NCBI GenBank assembly: GCA_009760885.1
Contig: CM019708.1
Coordinates: forward strand, 1,116,001-1,180,000
Origin: Achatina immaculata
Lineage: Eukaryota; Mollusca; Gastropoda; Stylommatophora; Achatinidae
DNA: 64,000 nucleotides
Direction: 5' to 3'
A program made the translations under genes and the position numbers. The notes under the pieces were generated by a model, which saw only the letters and a list, made by a program, of their open reading frames with translations, ran no database searches and had not been told where the DNA came from. This document shows, in pieces, positions 63,988 to 64,000 of this stretch (positions are counted from its first letter, which is position 1; each line of letters begins with the position of its first letter).

Positions 63988-64000
63988 TAAAGTGCCTGTT

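Overview
This is a 64 kb piece of an AT-rich, intron-bearing animal nuclear genome. Genes are split by GT/AG introns and the rest is dense, layered transposon debris. An RTE-type LINE load, tRNA-headed SINEs, mariner, hAT and Penelope relics, and many microsatellites and minisatellites point to a non-vertebrate metazoan. A lophotrochozoan such as a mollusc is my guess; no species call is possible from sequence alone.

Three host transcription units are supported. (1) A minus-strand gene of unknown identity occupies the left end, with phase-compatible exons at about 9713-9595, 6125-5080 and 551-479; its large exon encodes an acidic protein with a duplicated block of about 125 residues. (2) A complete plus-strand mitochondrial release factor, MTRF1L/mtRF1a type, has seven coding exons from 14400 to 29102. 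They join without any phase break into 484 codons plus stop, carrying both the GGQ and P-K-T motifs. (3) The 5' part of TTC17 on the plus strand starts at 46173, with six exons to 61616. It encodes a signal peptide and about 238 residues and continues past the window. A perfect CRE overlapping an E-box lies about 60 bp before its ATG. At the extreme left (1-351) there is also a probable 3' end of a retrocopied gene with its own AATAAA and A-tract.

Layout. 1-5000: retrocopy end, SINE, and an RTE-like LINE relic (minus) split by an internally deleted mariner, with more LINE pieces. 5080-9713: unknown minus gene, whose intron holds a CpG-rich compound tandem repeat (6450-7730) and a Penelope-like GIY-YIG relic. 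9870-14390: LINE/SINE fragments. 14394-29102: MTRF1L, with introns holding two piggyBac-like MITE candidates, a 36-bp minisatellite broken by a LINE, a non-autonomous Tc1/mariner-superfamily element and a LINE. 29400-46100: intergenic, with a hAT relic, a second copy of the 85-bp repeat, LINEs, SINEs and several tandem arrays. 46173-64000: TTC17, whose first intron (about 7.9 kb) holds a near-complete LINE disrupted by a second LINE with an 11-bp target duplication. Its fourth intron holds a 42-copy 18-bp minisatellite. A near full-length but broken mariner closes the window.

Most long ORFs here are transposon remnants or simple-repeat artefacts. The most unusual item is the CpG-rich repeat at 6450-7730. 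It has two kinds of tandem unit, each predicted to form several hairpins, and one stem shows a compensatory base change between copies. The 85-bp unit recurs with the same leader at 32650.
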